Of a stretch of 64,000 nt of DNA, positions 43,277 through 52,152 are shown piece after piece. The stretch is from Phycisphaeraceae bacterium (GTDB taxonomy: Bacteria > Planctomycetota > Phycisphaerae > Phycisphaerales > UBA1924). The notes under the pieces are model-generated. The model was not told where the DNA came from. It worked only from the letters and a program-made list of their open reading frames with translations, and did no database searches. The translations under genes and the position numbers were made by a program. The stretch lies in assembly GCA_019636555.1 (NCBI GenBank), contig JAHBXH010000001.1, positions 124,001 to 188,000 of the forward strand. Direction: 5' to 3'. The first letter of the stretch is position 1. Each line of letters begins with the position of its first letter.

Positions 43277-45760
43277 TCACGGGCAGATGAGGTCGTTGTA
43301 GGCGGGGACGAAGATGACGAAATCGGCGTCGTCGACGGCGTTGTCGGAGTTGAAATCGGCGGGACAGCCGGCCGGCATCGACGGATCAGCGCAGTCGAGG
43401 ATGTTGTACGCGGCGAGGAAGATCACGAAGTCGGAATCTTCAACAAAGCCGTCGTTGTTGAGATCGGCCGGGCAGGCAGAACTCGGGACCATGTCGATCA
43501 CGGTCAGACCTTCGCCGGGCGCGGTCGCGACGGAGAGCGCGGCGAGACTCAGCTTTTCACGCTGGCTCGCGGCGTGCTTGAGATCCGCGACAAGAACCGT
43601 CTTCGGATCTCCGGAGATGTAATGGAACGATGTCGGTTTGAGGGGCAAGCCGGAGGGCGTATTCAAGATGACCGCGAAGCGCCCATCAACAAAAGGAAGC
43701 GGCGGCAGTGTTCCGGCAATGATGTCGAGCAGGCCATCGCCATCGAGGTCCGCGACCGCGACACTGACAACGGGCGCATCGGTCGGGATGCCGATCGAAG
43801 ACCCGAGGCCGCCGAATCCATCACCGGGGAGCACGCGCACCGATCCGTTGCTGAGTCCGGCGAAACCGGCGCCGATGATGACATCGGGCACGCCGTCGCC
43901 GGTCACATCGCCCGTGACGATGTTGTTCGAGAGCGGCACGGGAAGAGAACTCGCGGCGGAAACGGATGGAGAGAAACTGCCGCTGCCGTTATTGAGATAT
44001 GTCTGCACAATGCCGCTAACCGGATCTGCGAGGATGACTTCATCGCCGAGTTGACCGTTGAGATTGGCGCACGCGACAGCAGGCCAGTTGCCGGGCGCGC
44101 CGAAGGAAGCGCCGCTCACGAACATGCCTGATTCATCTTGGATGAATCGGGTGAATGCCGCCGGGCCGCTGGTGTGAGTGAAAACAAGGTCGTCAGTGCC
44201 ATCGCCATCGAGATCGCCGGTCGCAACACCGACGCCGGATTGCGGGAGATTGATGACCTGCGGCACTTCCCAGCCGGAAGGCTCGCTCGGCGAATCGAGG
44301 CGAAGGATCAGTCCGAGTGGCTGGTTCTCGATGTTGGTCGCGATGCGGGCGCGGGCGTCTTCGCCGGGCGCGGGCGCGAGCGTGGCGAGATGCCGGATTT
44401 GATCGACGCGGTCCTGCAAGGGTGGAAGGAGTTGTCCGCTACCGTCGGCGGTGTTGAGACTGAAGAAGAGATTCCGGCCGACTTCGGAGGTGACGAGATC
44501 GAGGAAACCATCGCCGTTGAGGTCGGCGAGCGCGGCGGCACTGGGCTGGATCGCGCTGCCGAATTCGTTCTTGAACGGCTGGCGATCGGAAGAGACCGGA
44601 CCTTCGGGTGTGATGAGGTAATTCTGGATGACCTCGGGATCACGGTGAACAGAGAAGAAGGCGCGCGCGGGGAAGGTTTCGCCGATCGGCGGGATGATGA
44701 TGCCGACGCGACTGGGATTTGCGGGGCCGTCCATCGTGATCGGCGCGGCAAAGGAGCCGTTTCCGAGGCCGGGATACAAGGACGCGGCGCCGATGTTGCC
44801 GCCGGCGCCGAAGAAATCGGTGTTTCCATCGCCGTCGAAATCGGCACAAACGATCCGCTGCAGGATGTCGCCGGGAGTGATCGAGGGCGCGCCGAGAATT
44901 GAATTGGGCTGCGCGAGGTAGACCGCGAAGCCGCCGGAGGGGAGCGGCGCGATGAAGTCGTCGCGATTGTCGCCGTTGAGATCGTGGAATTCGCACTCGC
45001 CCGCGAAGCCGTCGAGCGGGGGCGGCGCGGTGTTCTGCGCAAGGCCGGTCGCGGTATCGAGATAGGCGAGCGTTCCGTTTGGAATGGATGTCAGGAAATA
45101 GGACTCGTTGGTGGCGCAGAATGAGAATTCGGGGCGGCCGTCGTTGTTGATGTCGCCGCACTTGATCGAGGTCACGAAGCCGACCGAGACTGGCGGCAGA
45201 ATGGTCTGGTGATCGGTGAAGTGGTTGGCGCCGTCGTTTTTGAAAACTCTGATAATGGGCCGGTACTGCGGCACGGAGGCTGTTTCGTTTCCGGTGACGA
45301 CGATATCGGGTTGGCCATTGCCGGTGACATCGCCGATGGCGACGCGGATGCCGCCGAAGGGTTCAAGCGAACTATCGAGGATCTGCTGGAGGGAAAGTGG
45401 CACGCCGTCCGGGTCAACGGGGGCGTAGAGCACTTCGTCCTTGGTTGTGATGACAAGCCCGGGGTTCGCTGAATTGAAGGGGAAGATTCGCTCGGGGATG
45501 CGCGGCGCCATGTCGAAGACATGAGATTGCGGCGGCTGCCCGGAGCGGGTCTGCAAAATCCTGATGAGTGTGCCGGCTGCGGCGGTGACGCGGGTTTGGG
45601 TTGGGGTCAGATTCTGGACGCAGCAATCGTGGAGATCAGGAAGGACAGTTTGGCTGCCGCGGAAGAGAGAATTGTCGGGAACGAGGGGCGGATCAGCGTG
45701 AGTTGCGGCTGCGGCGATTGCGGCGACGATCGCGGCAGGGGCGAAGGAGTAGTTGCGCAT
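43277..45760 (-). CDS. secreted FG-GAP/VCBS-repeat protein with GC-type dockerin tail
   Basis: 827 residues; signal peptide MRNYSFAPAAIVAAIAAAAT, GGAGG upstream. At least eight FG-GAP/VCBS-type blades with D-x-[DN]-x-D-G calcium loops: VAIGDVTGNGQPDIVVTGNE, IKCGDINNDGRPEF, EFHDLNGDNRDDFIAP, CADFDGDGNTDFFGAGG, AALADLNGDGFLDLVTSE, GVATGDLDGDGTDDLVF, NIVTGDVTGDGVPDVIIGAG, VAVADLDGDGLLDIIAG. This predicts a seven- or eight-bladed beta-propeller of integrin-alpha style, probably adhesive or ligand-binding. Tail at 763-827: CPADLNNDGFVEDSDF, NILDCADPSMPAGC, DFNSDNAVDDADF, final CP. Confidence 0.87.
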   Translation of the reverse strand: MRNYSFAPAAIVAAIAAAATHADPPLVPDNSLFRGSQTVLPDLHDCCVQNLTPTQTRVTAAAGTLIRILQTRSGQPPQSHVFDMAPRIPERIFPFNSANPGLVITTKDEVLYAPVDPDGVPLSLQQILDSSLEPFGGIRVAIGDVTGNGQPDIVVTGNETASVPQYRPIIRVFKNDGANHFTDHQTILPPVSVGFVTSIKCGDINNDGRPEFSFCATNESYFLTSIPNGTLAYLDTATGLAQNTAPPPLDGFAGECEFHDLNGDNRDDFIAPLPSGGFAVYLAQPNSILGAPSITPGDILQRIVCADFDGDGNTDFFGAGGNIGAASLYPGLGNGSFAAPITMDGPANPSRVGIIIPPIGETFPARAFFSVHRDPEVIQNYLITPEGPVSSDRQPFKNEFGSAIQPSAAALADLNGDGFLDLVTSEVGRNLFFSLNTADGSGQLLPPLQDRVDQIRHLATLAPAPGEDARARIATNIENQPLGLILRLDSPSEPSGWEVPQVINLPQSGVGVATGDLDGDGTDDLVFTHTSGPAAFTRFIQDESGMFVSGASFGAPGNWPAVACANLNGQLGDEVILADPVSGIVQTYLNNGSGSFSPSVSAASSLPVPLSNNIVTGDVTGDGVPDVIIGAGFAGLSNGSVRVLPGDGFGGLGSSIGIPTDAPVVSVAVADLDGDGLLDIIAGTLPPLPFVDGRFAVILNTPSGLPLKPTSFHYISGDPKTVLVADLKHAASQREKLSLAALSVATAPGEGLTVIDMVPSSACPADLNNDGFVEDSDFVIFLAAYNILDCADPSMPAGCPADFNSDNAVDDADFVIFVPAYNDLICP

Positions 45761-45940
45761 TGTGTTTCACCCTCCCGTCTGCGGGGAAAACCCGTTGATT
45801 TCACGAGTCTACAGGGAGGGGGAAGGAGGGCAAAGGGAAATTGAATGATCGAGCTTCGGAGGAATGCGGCAGGGCACAGAGGTGTGCGTGCCTTTCGAAT
45901 GGCGGATGTGATATTGCCGCGCCAGCGGACTCAGGAAAAG

Positions 45941-45981
45941 TTCACCGAAGAGACACGGCGAGCGCGGAGAGAAGGGAAGAT
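45941..45981. repeat. dispersed CACGGAGAAG element, copy
   Basis: TTCACCGAAGAGACACGGCG then AGCGCGGAGAGAAGGGAAGA; begins and ends like the minus strand of the 34811 element. Confidence 0.5.
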
Positions 45982-46070
45982 CAGGGGATGGCACGCATGT
46001 GCGAAAGACACTCCCTTCCGCCAACCCCTTCCTTCCCCCACCCACGGGAAGGGGCTTTGGAGAAAAAGCA

Positions 46071-46094
46071 CACCGCCCGGAAGAGCGGTGCCAC
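46071..46094 (+). repeat. dispersed CACCGC hairpin element, copy 3
   Basis: CACCGCCCGGAAGAGCGGTG then CCAC; its first 20 bases equal the reverse complement of 34176-34195. It again follows a CACGGAGAAG-family element. Confidence 0.6.
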
Positions 46095-46137
46095 GTGCGG
46101 ATGTGGGACGTCGGGCTTTTGAACAGCGGAAGAGAGT

Positions 46138-46938
46138 TCAGGGGCAGATGAGTTCGTTGTATGCGCCGACGAAGATCACGAAGTCGGAGTCGTCAACGAA
46201 GTTGTCGCCGTTGAAGTCTGCGGGGCAGCCTGCGGGCATGGAAGGATCGGCGCAGTCGAGGATGTTGTACGCGGCGACAAACAGGACGAAGTCGGAGTCG
46301 TCGACGAATCCATCGTTGTTGATGTCGCCGGGACATGAACCGGAGGCGATCCACTGGATGTCGTCGACGCCCCAGCTTCCGTCGCCGCTCGCATCGAGGC
46401 GAAGGCGGATGATGCGGGGCATGTCGTTGCGCCAGATGCCGACGAATTCTCCCGTGACGCCGCCGGAGCCCGTGGTCTCGATCGAGAACTGCACCGTGCC
46501 GCCGCCGGAGAAATCGACATAGATAGTCGTTCCGGCGTGATCGATGTCGGCGAACCCGACTCCGTCCACTCCGGGCTCGGGCCACGAGAGTTCGAGGAAT
46601 TGCTGCTCGTTGTGGGCGACGCCGTAGCTCCCGTTAGGGCTGGAGCCGCCGAAGCTGCCGCTGCCGCGGATGATGGCGTTGTGAGCGCTTGACGTATCAG
46701 TGATGACAAGGCCGCCTGGGAAGAGGCCGGTCACGCCGGAGACATTCTGGCCGAGAGAGAAGCCGGATTCGAAGTCGACGAGGTATGTCGGCGCGGCGAC
46801 GCCGCAGTCGGCGAGCCACTGTGCGCGGGTCGCGGCGGCGTTTGCGGCGGAGCTGGCGTTGCGCGTGACGATCGCGGCGGAGCAGGCTGAGGCGGCGATG
46901 GAGAGAGTGAATCCGATCTGGAACAAACGTGTTCGCAT
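46138..46938 (-). CDS. secreted protein with GC-type dockerin tail
   Basis: 266 residues; the start MRTRLFQIGFTLSIAASACS has GGAGGT 4 bases upstream and a signal peptide. The body (about 30-195) is a single beta-sandwich-like domain (FESGFSLGQNVSGVTGLFPG, TIYVDFSGGGTVQFSIETTG, RIIRLRLDASGDGSWGVDD) resembling PEP-CTERM/choice-of-anchor type jelly rolls. Tail at 202-266: CPGDINNDGFVDDSDF, NILDCADPSMPAGC, DFNGDNFVDDSDF, final CP. The first tail unit is 68/72 identical in DNA to that of the neighbouring gene, which suggests recent conversion or duplication. Confidence 0.84.
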   Translation of the reverse strand: MRTRLFQIGFTLSIAASACSAAIVTRNASSAANAAATRAQWLADCGVAAPTYLVDFESGFSLGQNVSGVTGLFPGGLVITDTSSAHNAIIRGSGSFGGSSPNGSYGVAHNEQQFLELSWPEPGVDGVGFADIDHAGTTIYVDFSGGGTVQFSIETTGSGGVTGEFVGIWRNDMPRIIRLRLDASGDGSWGVDDIQWIASGSCPGDINNDGFVDDSDFVLFVAAYNILDCADPSMPAGCPADFNGDNFVDDSDFVIFVGAYNELICP

Positions 46939-46975
46939 GGGAACCTCCAGAGTTGGCACAAACTATTGGAATCAG

Positions 46976-48058
46976 CTAGGGACAGAGCAACTGGTTGTAC
47001 GCGCCGACAAAGATCACAAAGTCCGCGTCATCGACGAATCCGTCGTTGTTCAGATCTGCGGGACAGCCGGCGGGCATCGACGGGTCCGAGCAATCGAGAA
47101 TGTTGTACGCGGCGACAAACAGGACGAAGTCGGAATCGTCGACGAATCCGTCGTTGTTGATGTCGCCCGGGCAACTGCCGCTGATCGGCGGGGTCCAGTC
47201 GATCCCGGTTCCGGAGACGATGGTCGAGCCGGAGACGGGAGAGCCGCCGAAATAGATGTTGCTGATGCCGCCCCAGCTGAAGCTGGCGAGGGTCACGTGC
47301 GAAGTTGAAGGATCACCGAAACCACCGGAGGAACGCTGGCCGGCGGTGCTCCTGACATAGACGCCGAGGGAAAAGGACGTGCCGAAGGTGAAAGGCACGG
47401 CGAAGGTCACTGTTCCGTTGACATTTTTTCCGTCGGAGGGCGGATTGCCGTAGGTCGCGATGCTCCAGTTGCCGTACTGGCGATCGGTGCTGATCAGATC
47501 GGAGTTTCCCGGATTGGCGAGCGGGTGGCTCATGAGTTGAACGTTGTCTTTGTAAGCGGTGGTTGCGATTGATGCGGCGCCGGTCACGCCGGTGGCGTCA
47601 AGCCGACCGACGACATCGACGGTGAACTGCATGATGCCCGATTGACCGGTGTGCGCCGGGTTGTTGATGAGGAACGTGTCTTTCCAGCCTCCATTGGCGA
47701 CGCCGATGGAAAAGAACGTGGTCGACGGGAACGCGTCGGCGGCCTCCATGCTCGCGTGTCCCATCGCGGCCGTGCCGCTCGCGCTGGTCGAAACACTGCC
47801 CGACGAATACGAGGCGGAGTGAGAAGCGGAAGAGTTTCCGGCAAAAGCGGATTCGTGCGAATCGAAAGGCGCGTTGTAGACGGTGAACCAGTCGTCGCCC
47901 GGCCAGGGGCCGCAGCCGCACGAGCTGGGCCCCGCGGCGGCCTGAAGGAATCCGCCGGGCGCGGTGATCAGCGATTGTTTGAGCGCGCCGATCGCCGGAG
48001 CGTGGCACAACAGAATCGCGAGCAAAGAAATGGAAGAAAAGCGGCTTGATCCTTGCAT
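46976..48058 (-). CDS. secreted protein with GC-type dockerin tail
   Basis: 360 residues; signal peptide MQGSSRFSSISLLAILLCHA with GGGAG upstream. The body (about 30-285) is one beta-rich domain with an unusual Ser-rich stretch (SSASHSASYSSGSVSTSAS) after SCGCGPWPGDDWF; later NGTVTFAVPFTFGTSFSLGV, then YVRSTAG. No enzyme family recognised. Tail at 296-360: CPGDINNDGFVDDSDF, NILDCSDPSMPAGC, DLNNDGFVDDADF, final CP. It lies 37 bases from the next gene downstream, so they may be co-transcribed. Confidence 0.83.
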   Translation of the reverse strand: MQGSSRFSSISLLAILLCHAPAIGALKQSLITAPGGFLQAAAGPSSCGCGPWPGDDWFTVYNAPFDSHESAFAGNSSASHSASYSSGSVSTSASGTAAMGHASMEAADAFPSTTFFSIGVANGGWKDTFLINNPAHTGQSGIMQFTVDVVGRLDATGVTGAASIATTAYKDNVQLMSHPLANPGNSDLISTDRQYGNWSIATYGNPPSDGKNVNGTVTFAVPFTFGTSFSLGVYVRSTAGQRSSGGFGDPSTSHVTLASFSWGGISNIYFGGSPVSGSTIVSGTGIDWTPPISGSCPGDINNDGFVDDSDFVLFVAAYNILDCSDPSMPAGCPADLNNDGFVDDADFVIFVGAYNQLLCP

Positions 48059-48248
48059 ACCGGCAACTCCCGACGGGCGAGAGAGCGTCCACGCGGTGAC
48101 CGGCAGGTATGCATCCACCGCGAACACGCTCCAATTCAAAGATACCGCGCCGCATGCCAAAAGCGATGCGATTTCGGGCGAATGAACGGATCGCCCCGTC
48201 CGCGACGTGATTCATTTCATGTTCGAATTCGCTGGAAAAGCGGGCTGT

Positions 48249-49022
48249 TCAAGGACAGACAAGCTCGTTGTACGCGGCAACAAACACCACAAAGTCCGCG
48301 TCGTCCACCAGCATGTCGCCATTCAAGTCCGCGGGGCACCCGGCGGGCATCGACGGATCGGCGCAGTCGAGAATGTTGTATGCGACAACAAAGATCACGA
48401 AGTCGGCGTCGTCCACAAATCCGTCGCCGTTGAGATCGCCGGGGCATGTTCCGGGTGCGGGAACGGGAGTATCGAAGCGCAGATCGTCGAATCCGACTGT
48501 CGCGCTGCTCGAGTACATGCGGATTCGGTGGATGCCGGGCGCGGAGACCGCGAGTGGGTCCAAGTTGCAATCGAGTTGAGTGTCCGAACCGAGCATCACG
48601 CCGGCGAGGCTGAACGCTTCGAGCGTCTTTGTTCCCGCGATGCAAGTCAGATCGCCTCGGACGGAAACAGTGGAGACGACGTACGGAACCGAGCCGGAGG
48701 GATCGAAGAATGCCGCCTCAACGGGGTTCGAGTTCTGGTACGTGAGTTGGCCGCCGGGCGTCGTTCCCCCGAGGATGTTGACGCCGCTGGGTGTGGATGC
48801 TCCGTGAACGACGACCGCGACGAAAGGAGAGCCCGAAAAGAATCGAATGCCGTGCTGCGCGAGATAGAAATCCGAAAGACGCGACGGCGCGGGAACAGTC
48901 GCGCCCGGCGAGTTGGACATGCCGGAGATGTCTTCGAACGTGAGAAGGATGGGCTGAGAAAGCGCGACCCGTGAAAGCGCCAAGACGATCCCGAGCGCGA
49001 GCAATTCGAGCCTCTTGTTCAT
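48249..49022 (-). CDS. secreted protein with GC-type dockerin tail
   Basis: 257 residues; signal peptide MNKRLELLALGIVLALSRVA. The body resembles a PEP-CTERM-associated jelly-roll: LLTFEDISGMSNSPG, DFYLAQHGIRFFSG, AAFFDPSGSVPYVVSTVS, IHRIRMYSSSATVGFDDLRF. The last motif is common in collagen-binding or carbohydrate-binding-like families. Tail at 193-257: CPGDLNGDGFVDDADF, NILDCADPSMPAGC, DLNGDMLVDDADF, final CP. There is no proper Shine-Dalgarno; TATTCT (minus strand, 49029-49034) ends 6 bases upstream. Confidence 0.83.
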   Translation of the reverse strand: MNKRLELLALGIVLALSRVALSQPILLTFEDISGMSNSPGATVPAPSRLSDFYLAQHGIRFFSGSPFVAVVVHGASTPSGVNILGGTTPGGQLTYQNSNPVEAAFFDPSGSVPYVVSTVSVRGDLTCIAGTKTLEAFSLAGVMLGSDTQLDCNLDPLAVSAPGIHRIRMYSSSATVGFDDLRFDTPVPAPGTCPGDLNGDGFVDDADFVIFVVAYNILDCADPSMPAGCPADLNGDMLVDDADFVVFVAAYNELVCP

Positions 49023-49113
49023 CCTTCAAGAATAAACCACGATTCGAGGGTTGCAATGTGGATTGGACGCCGAATGCGGCAGCGGGCGCATCAAGCTGCC
49101 GAAAACCCCGGAT

Positions 49114-50178
49114 TCAGGGACAGAGCAGCGCGTTGTATGCGGCGACGAAGAGGACGAAATCAGAGTCGTCGACGAAGCCGTCGCCGTTGAGATCGGCGGA
49201 GCAGCCGGCGGGCATGGAAGGGTCGGCGCAGTCCAGAATGTTGTACGCGGCGACGAAGAAGACGAAATCGGAATCGTCGACGGCGGCGTCGCAGTTGAAG
49301 TCGGCGCGGCAGACGATCACGCGCGCGAGGGCGGTAGCGTCGCCGCCACAGACCCCGAGACCGGAGTCGATGATGCAGTCGTATTCGCCCTCGGTCGCGC
49401 CGCTGACGGACGCGATGTGGAGCGTCGGTCCGTTTTCACCCGCGAGTTCGACGCCGTTGCGGCGCCACTGAAAAGCTGTTGCGCCGGACGCCTGCGCGGT
49501 GAGCGTCAGCGAAGAACCGGGGCAGGGGCGGCTGAGAATCGGAAGCACAGCGGGCAGTTCGCGGCCGACGTGTACGTTGTCGATCTCGTGCGATGAATTC
49601 CAGGCGGATGTGTCGGTGTCGTAGCTCTCGAAGATCGCGGCGATGATTCCTTCGCAGGCAACCGCGCCGACGAAGCCTTCGATGCCGTGCGCACCTGTAG
49701 GATTGCCGTCGAGGATGTCGGATGTGTGCGAGTTGCCGGCGGTGTCGATGACGGTGAGGCGGGCGTGATTGCGGATGCCGCTGCCGTCGTCGAAGAGCCA
49801 GGCGCCGATGCCTTCGACGGGGACTTCGAAATCGAGCCGTAGTTGTCCGGAAGCAGAGCTGGTCGAAGGAAGGATCGCGCCCTGATAGACGCGGCCGGGC
49901 GTGTTGAACGCACCGGAGAAGAAGATGCGGGCGGTCGAGGAGCGGAACTCGCCGGCGGGGCCGACGAGCGAGATGTCGATCTTGGGCGAGACGCGATCGA
50001 TCTCCTGGAGATTGCCGTAGGAGTCAAAGTTGAAAACTTCGGGCTGCGCCGAGAGCGCGTTGACGAAATTGCCCTCGCCCCCCGGGATGTTGCCGGCGAG
50101 AAAGAACGAAACCTGGGCGTGCGCCAACGCGGAAAGACCGGCGGCGATCGCGCAGATTGAGAAACGAATCGGATTCAT
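49114..50178 (-). CDS. secreted Ig-like protein with GC-type dockerin tail
   Basis: 354 residues; MNPIRFSICAIAAGLSALAH signal peptide with GGGAG upstream. The first half (about 22-200) is a jelly-roll-type domain (VPVEGIGAWLFDDGSG, ARLTVIDTAGNSHTSDILDG, IAAIFESYDTDTSAWNSSHE). A single Ig-like domain follows (about 205-285): SLTLTAQASGATAFQWRRNG, HIASVSGATEGEYDCIID. Tail at 290-354: CRADFNCDAAVDDSDF (with an extra Cys in the first loop), NILDCADPSMPAGC, DLNGDGFVDDSDF, final CP. Confidence 0.83.
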   Translation of the reverse strand: MNPIRFSICAIAAGLSALAHAQVSFFLAGNIPGGEGNFVNALSAQPEVFNFDSYGNLQEIDRVSPKIDISLVGPAGEFRSSTARIFFSGAFNTPGRVYQGAILPSTSSASGQLRLDFEVPVEGIGAWLFDDGSGIRNHARLTVIDTAGNSHTSDILDGNPTGAHGIEGFVGAVACEGIIAAIFESYDTDTSAWNSSHEIDNVHVGRELPAVLPILSRPCPGSSLTLTAQASGATAFQWRRNGVELAGENGPTLHIASVSGATEGEYDCIIDSGLGVCGGDATALARVIVCRADFNCDAAVDDSDFVFFVAAYNILDCADPSMPAGCSADLNGDGFVDDSDFVLFVAAYNALLCP

Positions 50179-50251
50179 GCGGCTCCCTCTTCTCGATTCC
50201 CGCGCGGCGCACAAACGCAGTCGCCGGCGCGGGCCGAGATCGTAGTCGGAA

Positions 50252-51955
50252 TCATGAACAAAGCAGCGCGTTGTACGCGGTCACAAAGATCACAAAGTCG
50301 GCGTCGTCCACCAGGCCGTCTCCGTTGAGATCGGACGGGCAGCCGGCCGGCATGGAGGGATCGGAGCACTCAAGAATGTCGTACGCCGATGCGAAGATCA
50401 CGAAGTCGGAGTCATCAACTTGTGAATCGCACGTGAGGTCAGCGCGGCAGAACGCGAGCGTGGAACTGCTGCTTGTCGCGTTCGGGAGCGTGCCGTTGGA
50501 GACGATCACGCGGTAGGTCGCGCCGTCGTCGGCGGGCGGGAAAGACGAGATCGTGTATGTCGGGGCGTTTGCGCCGGGGATATCGATGCTGTTTTTCTGC
50601 CACTGATAGCCGAGCGTGCCGCTGCCTCCGGCGACGACGGAGAGCGTGACGGGAGCGCAGTTCGTGAGCGTCGGGCTGGGCGCGGGCTGGGTGACGATGT
50701 AGGGCGCGAGAGCCTGCGTGTAGCGGACGCGATACACACCGGCGTTGGAGCGCGAGAGGTAGTAGAGCGAGCCGTCGGGGCCGATCTTCAGGTCAACGGG
50801 AGAACCCGCGTTGGTGGCGAAGCCGGAGGACGAGTTGGTGGTGTAGTCATATCGGCGGATAAAACTCGCGCCGGCGTCGGCATAGAAGTAGTCGTTGACG
50901 TAGTCCGCGGGGAATGTGTAGTTGTCGGCGTTGTAGAACGCGCCTCCCGCGATGACGTTTCCGGTGTAGCCGGGCGTGGGGAAGGTGGCCGAGGCATTTG
51001 AGTGGTGGTATCCGAGGAACGGATAGGTCATCCCCGCGACTCCTGACGGGCTCGGCCCCTCCACCGTTCGCCAGCCGTAGTTCGCGCCCGCGGCGCCGAG
51101 GCTGATTTCTTCCCACGTTCCCTCGCCCACGTCGTTGATGAACATGCGCCCCGTTCCGGGCTGGAAGGCAAAGGTGAACGGGTTGCGCAGACCCACCGCC
51201 CAGATGACGCGGTTGTCGCCGGAGGTTGTGCCCGCGATATTCGGAAAGCTGGAGGGGTTGTCGGACGGCACCGGGTTGGCCGGATCCGGGTTCAATCGCA
51301 GCATTTTGCCCAAGCGGTTGGCGAGCGACTGCGCGTTGGAGCTGTTGGCGTTTTCGCCAACGGCCACGTACAGCTTGCCATCAGGGCCGAAGTGGATCGC
51401 GCCGCCGTTGTGATTGGTGGCGGAGCTCAGATTGTCAAGATCCATGAGCTTCATCTCGCTGCCGGCGACAACCTGCGAGCCGTCGGCGCTGGCGGTGAAG
51501 CGGCTGATGCGGTTGTGAACAGCCGGAGTTGTGGCCGTGTAGTAGCAGTAGAGATAGCGGTTGTTCATGTAATCAGGGTCGAAAGCGATGCCGAGAAGGC
51601 CGCGTTCTCCGGAGGAACTCACGGTGAGCGGCGCGCCGGTGAAGAAGTTGCCGCTGGGCGCGATCTGCGTCCAAACCGTGCCGCTGCCCGAAAAGACTTT
51701 CATCGTGCCGGTTTGTTCGAGCACGTAGAGCTTGCCATCGGGAGAAAAGTCCATCGCGGTGCCGTTGTTGGCGGTGCCGATTTTGGTTTCGGCGAAATTG
51801 GCGGGCAGCGTGGCGGCGAAGAGAGGCGAGCAGAGCGCCAATCCGGCTGCGACGCCCGCGACCAAGGTGATTCGTTTCGAACTGCGGCGAGCGGCTTTGC
51901 TCGCGCAGAAGGCGGACTCGACAGGGCGACAAACATGCGCTGGCACGAATGGCAT
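50252..51955 (-). CDS. secreted PQQ-dependent sugar dehydrogenase-like protein with GC-type dockerin tail
   Basis: 567 residues from MPFVPAHVCRPVESAF, which has AGGAG 9 bases upstream; a farther ATG at 52063 is possible. After a signal region ending LFAATLPANF comes a six-bladed propeller of the sorbosone/soluble glucose dehydrogenase family: TAMDFSPDGKLYVLEQTG, GLLGIAFDPDY, NHNGGAIHFGPDGKLYVAVG, WAVGLRNPFTFAF, MFINDVGEGTWEEI and LKIGPDGSLYYLS. An Ig-like domain (VTLSVVAGGSGTLGYQWQKN) and the tail (503-567, with CRADLTCDSQVDDSDF and final CS) follow. Oxidation of a sugar with PQQ is plausible. Confidence 0.87.
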   Translation of the reverse strand: MPFVPAHVCRPVESAFCASKAARRSSKRITLVAGVAAGLALCSPLFAATLPANFAETKIGTANNGTAMDFSPDGKLYVLEQTGTMKVFSGSGTVWTQIAPSGNFFTGAPLTVSSSGERGLLGIAFDPDYMNNRYLYCYYTATTPAVHNRISRFTASADGSQVVAGSEMKLMDLDNLSSATNHNGGAIHFGPDGKLYVAVGENANSSNAQSLANRLGKMLRLNPDPANPVPSDNPSSFPNIAGTTSGDNRVIWAVGLRNPFTFAFQPGTGRMFINDVGEGTWEEISLGAAGANYGWRTVEGPSPSGVAGMTYPFLGYHHSNASATFPTPGYTGNVIAGGAFYNADNYTFPADYVNDYFYADAGASFIRRYDYTTNSSSGFATNAGSPVDLKIGPDGSLYYLSRSNAGVYRVRYTQALAPYIVTQPAPSPTLTNCAPVTLSVVAGGSGTLGYQWQKNSIDIPGANAPTYTISSFPPADDGATYRVIVSNGTLPNATSSSSTLAFCRADLTCDSQVDDSDFVIFASAYDILECSDPSMPAGCPSDLNGDGLVDDADFVIFVTAYNALLCS

Positions 51956-52152
51956 CTTTCCAAACTCCTGAAGTTTTTGGTGATTCAAGGCTGCAAAAGC
52001 GTACCAGCACGCGGCGGCCGCACCAAGCGATTTCGTCGCAAATGAAACGGAATTGACGTTCATGAAACACTTCGCGGGCGGGAGCGTTTGTGCGTGCCGC
52101 GGCGATGGCCAGAAAGTCGGCGATCTTAAAGAATGTACATCTGGCGATTCGT

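Larger units (their letters stand above)
45761..46137. other. gene-less 377-base gap with repeats
   Basis: Contains an element of the CACGGAGAAG family (45941-45981), a CCCCTTCC/GGGAAGGGG hairpin (46025-46053) and the CACCGC hairpin (46071-46094). No gene or tRNA. Confidence 0.55.
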
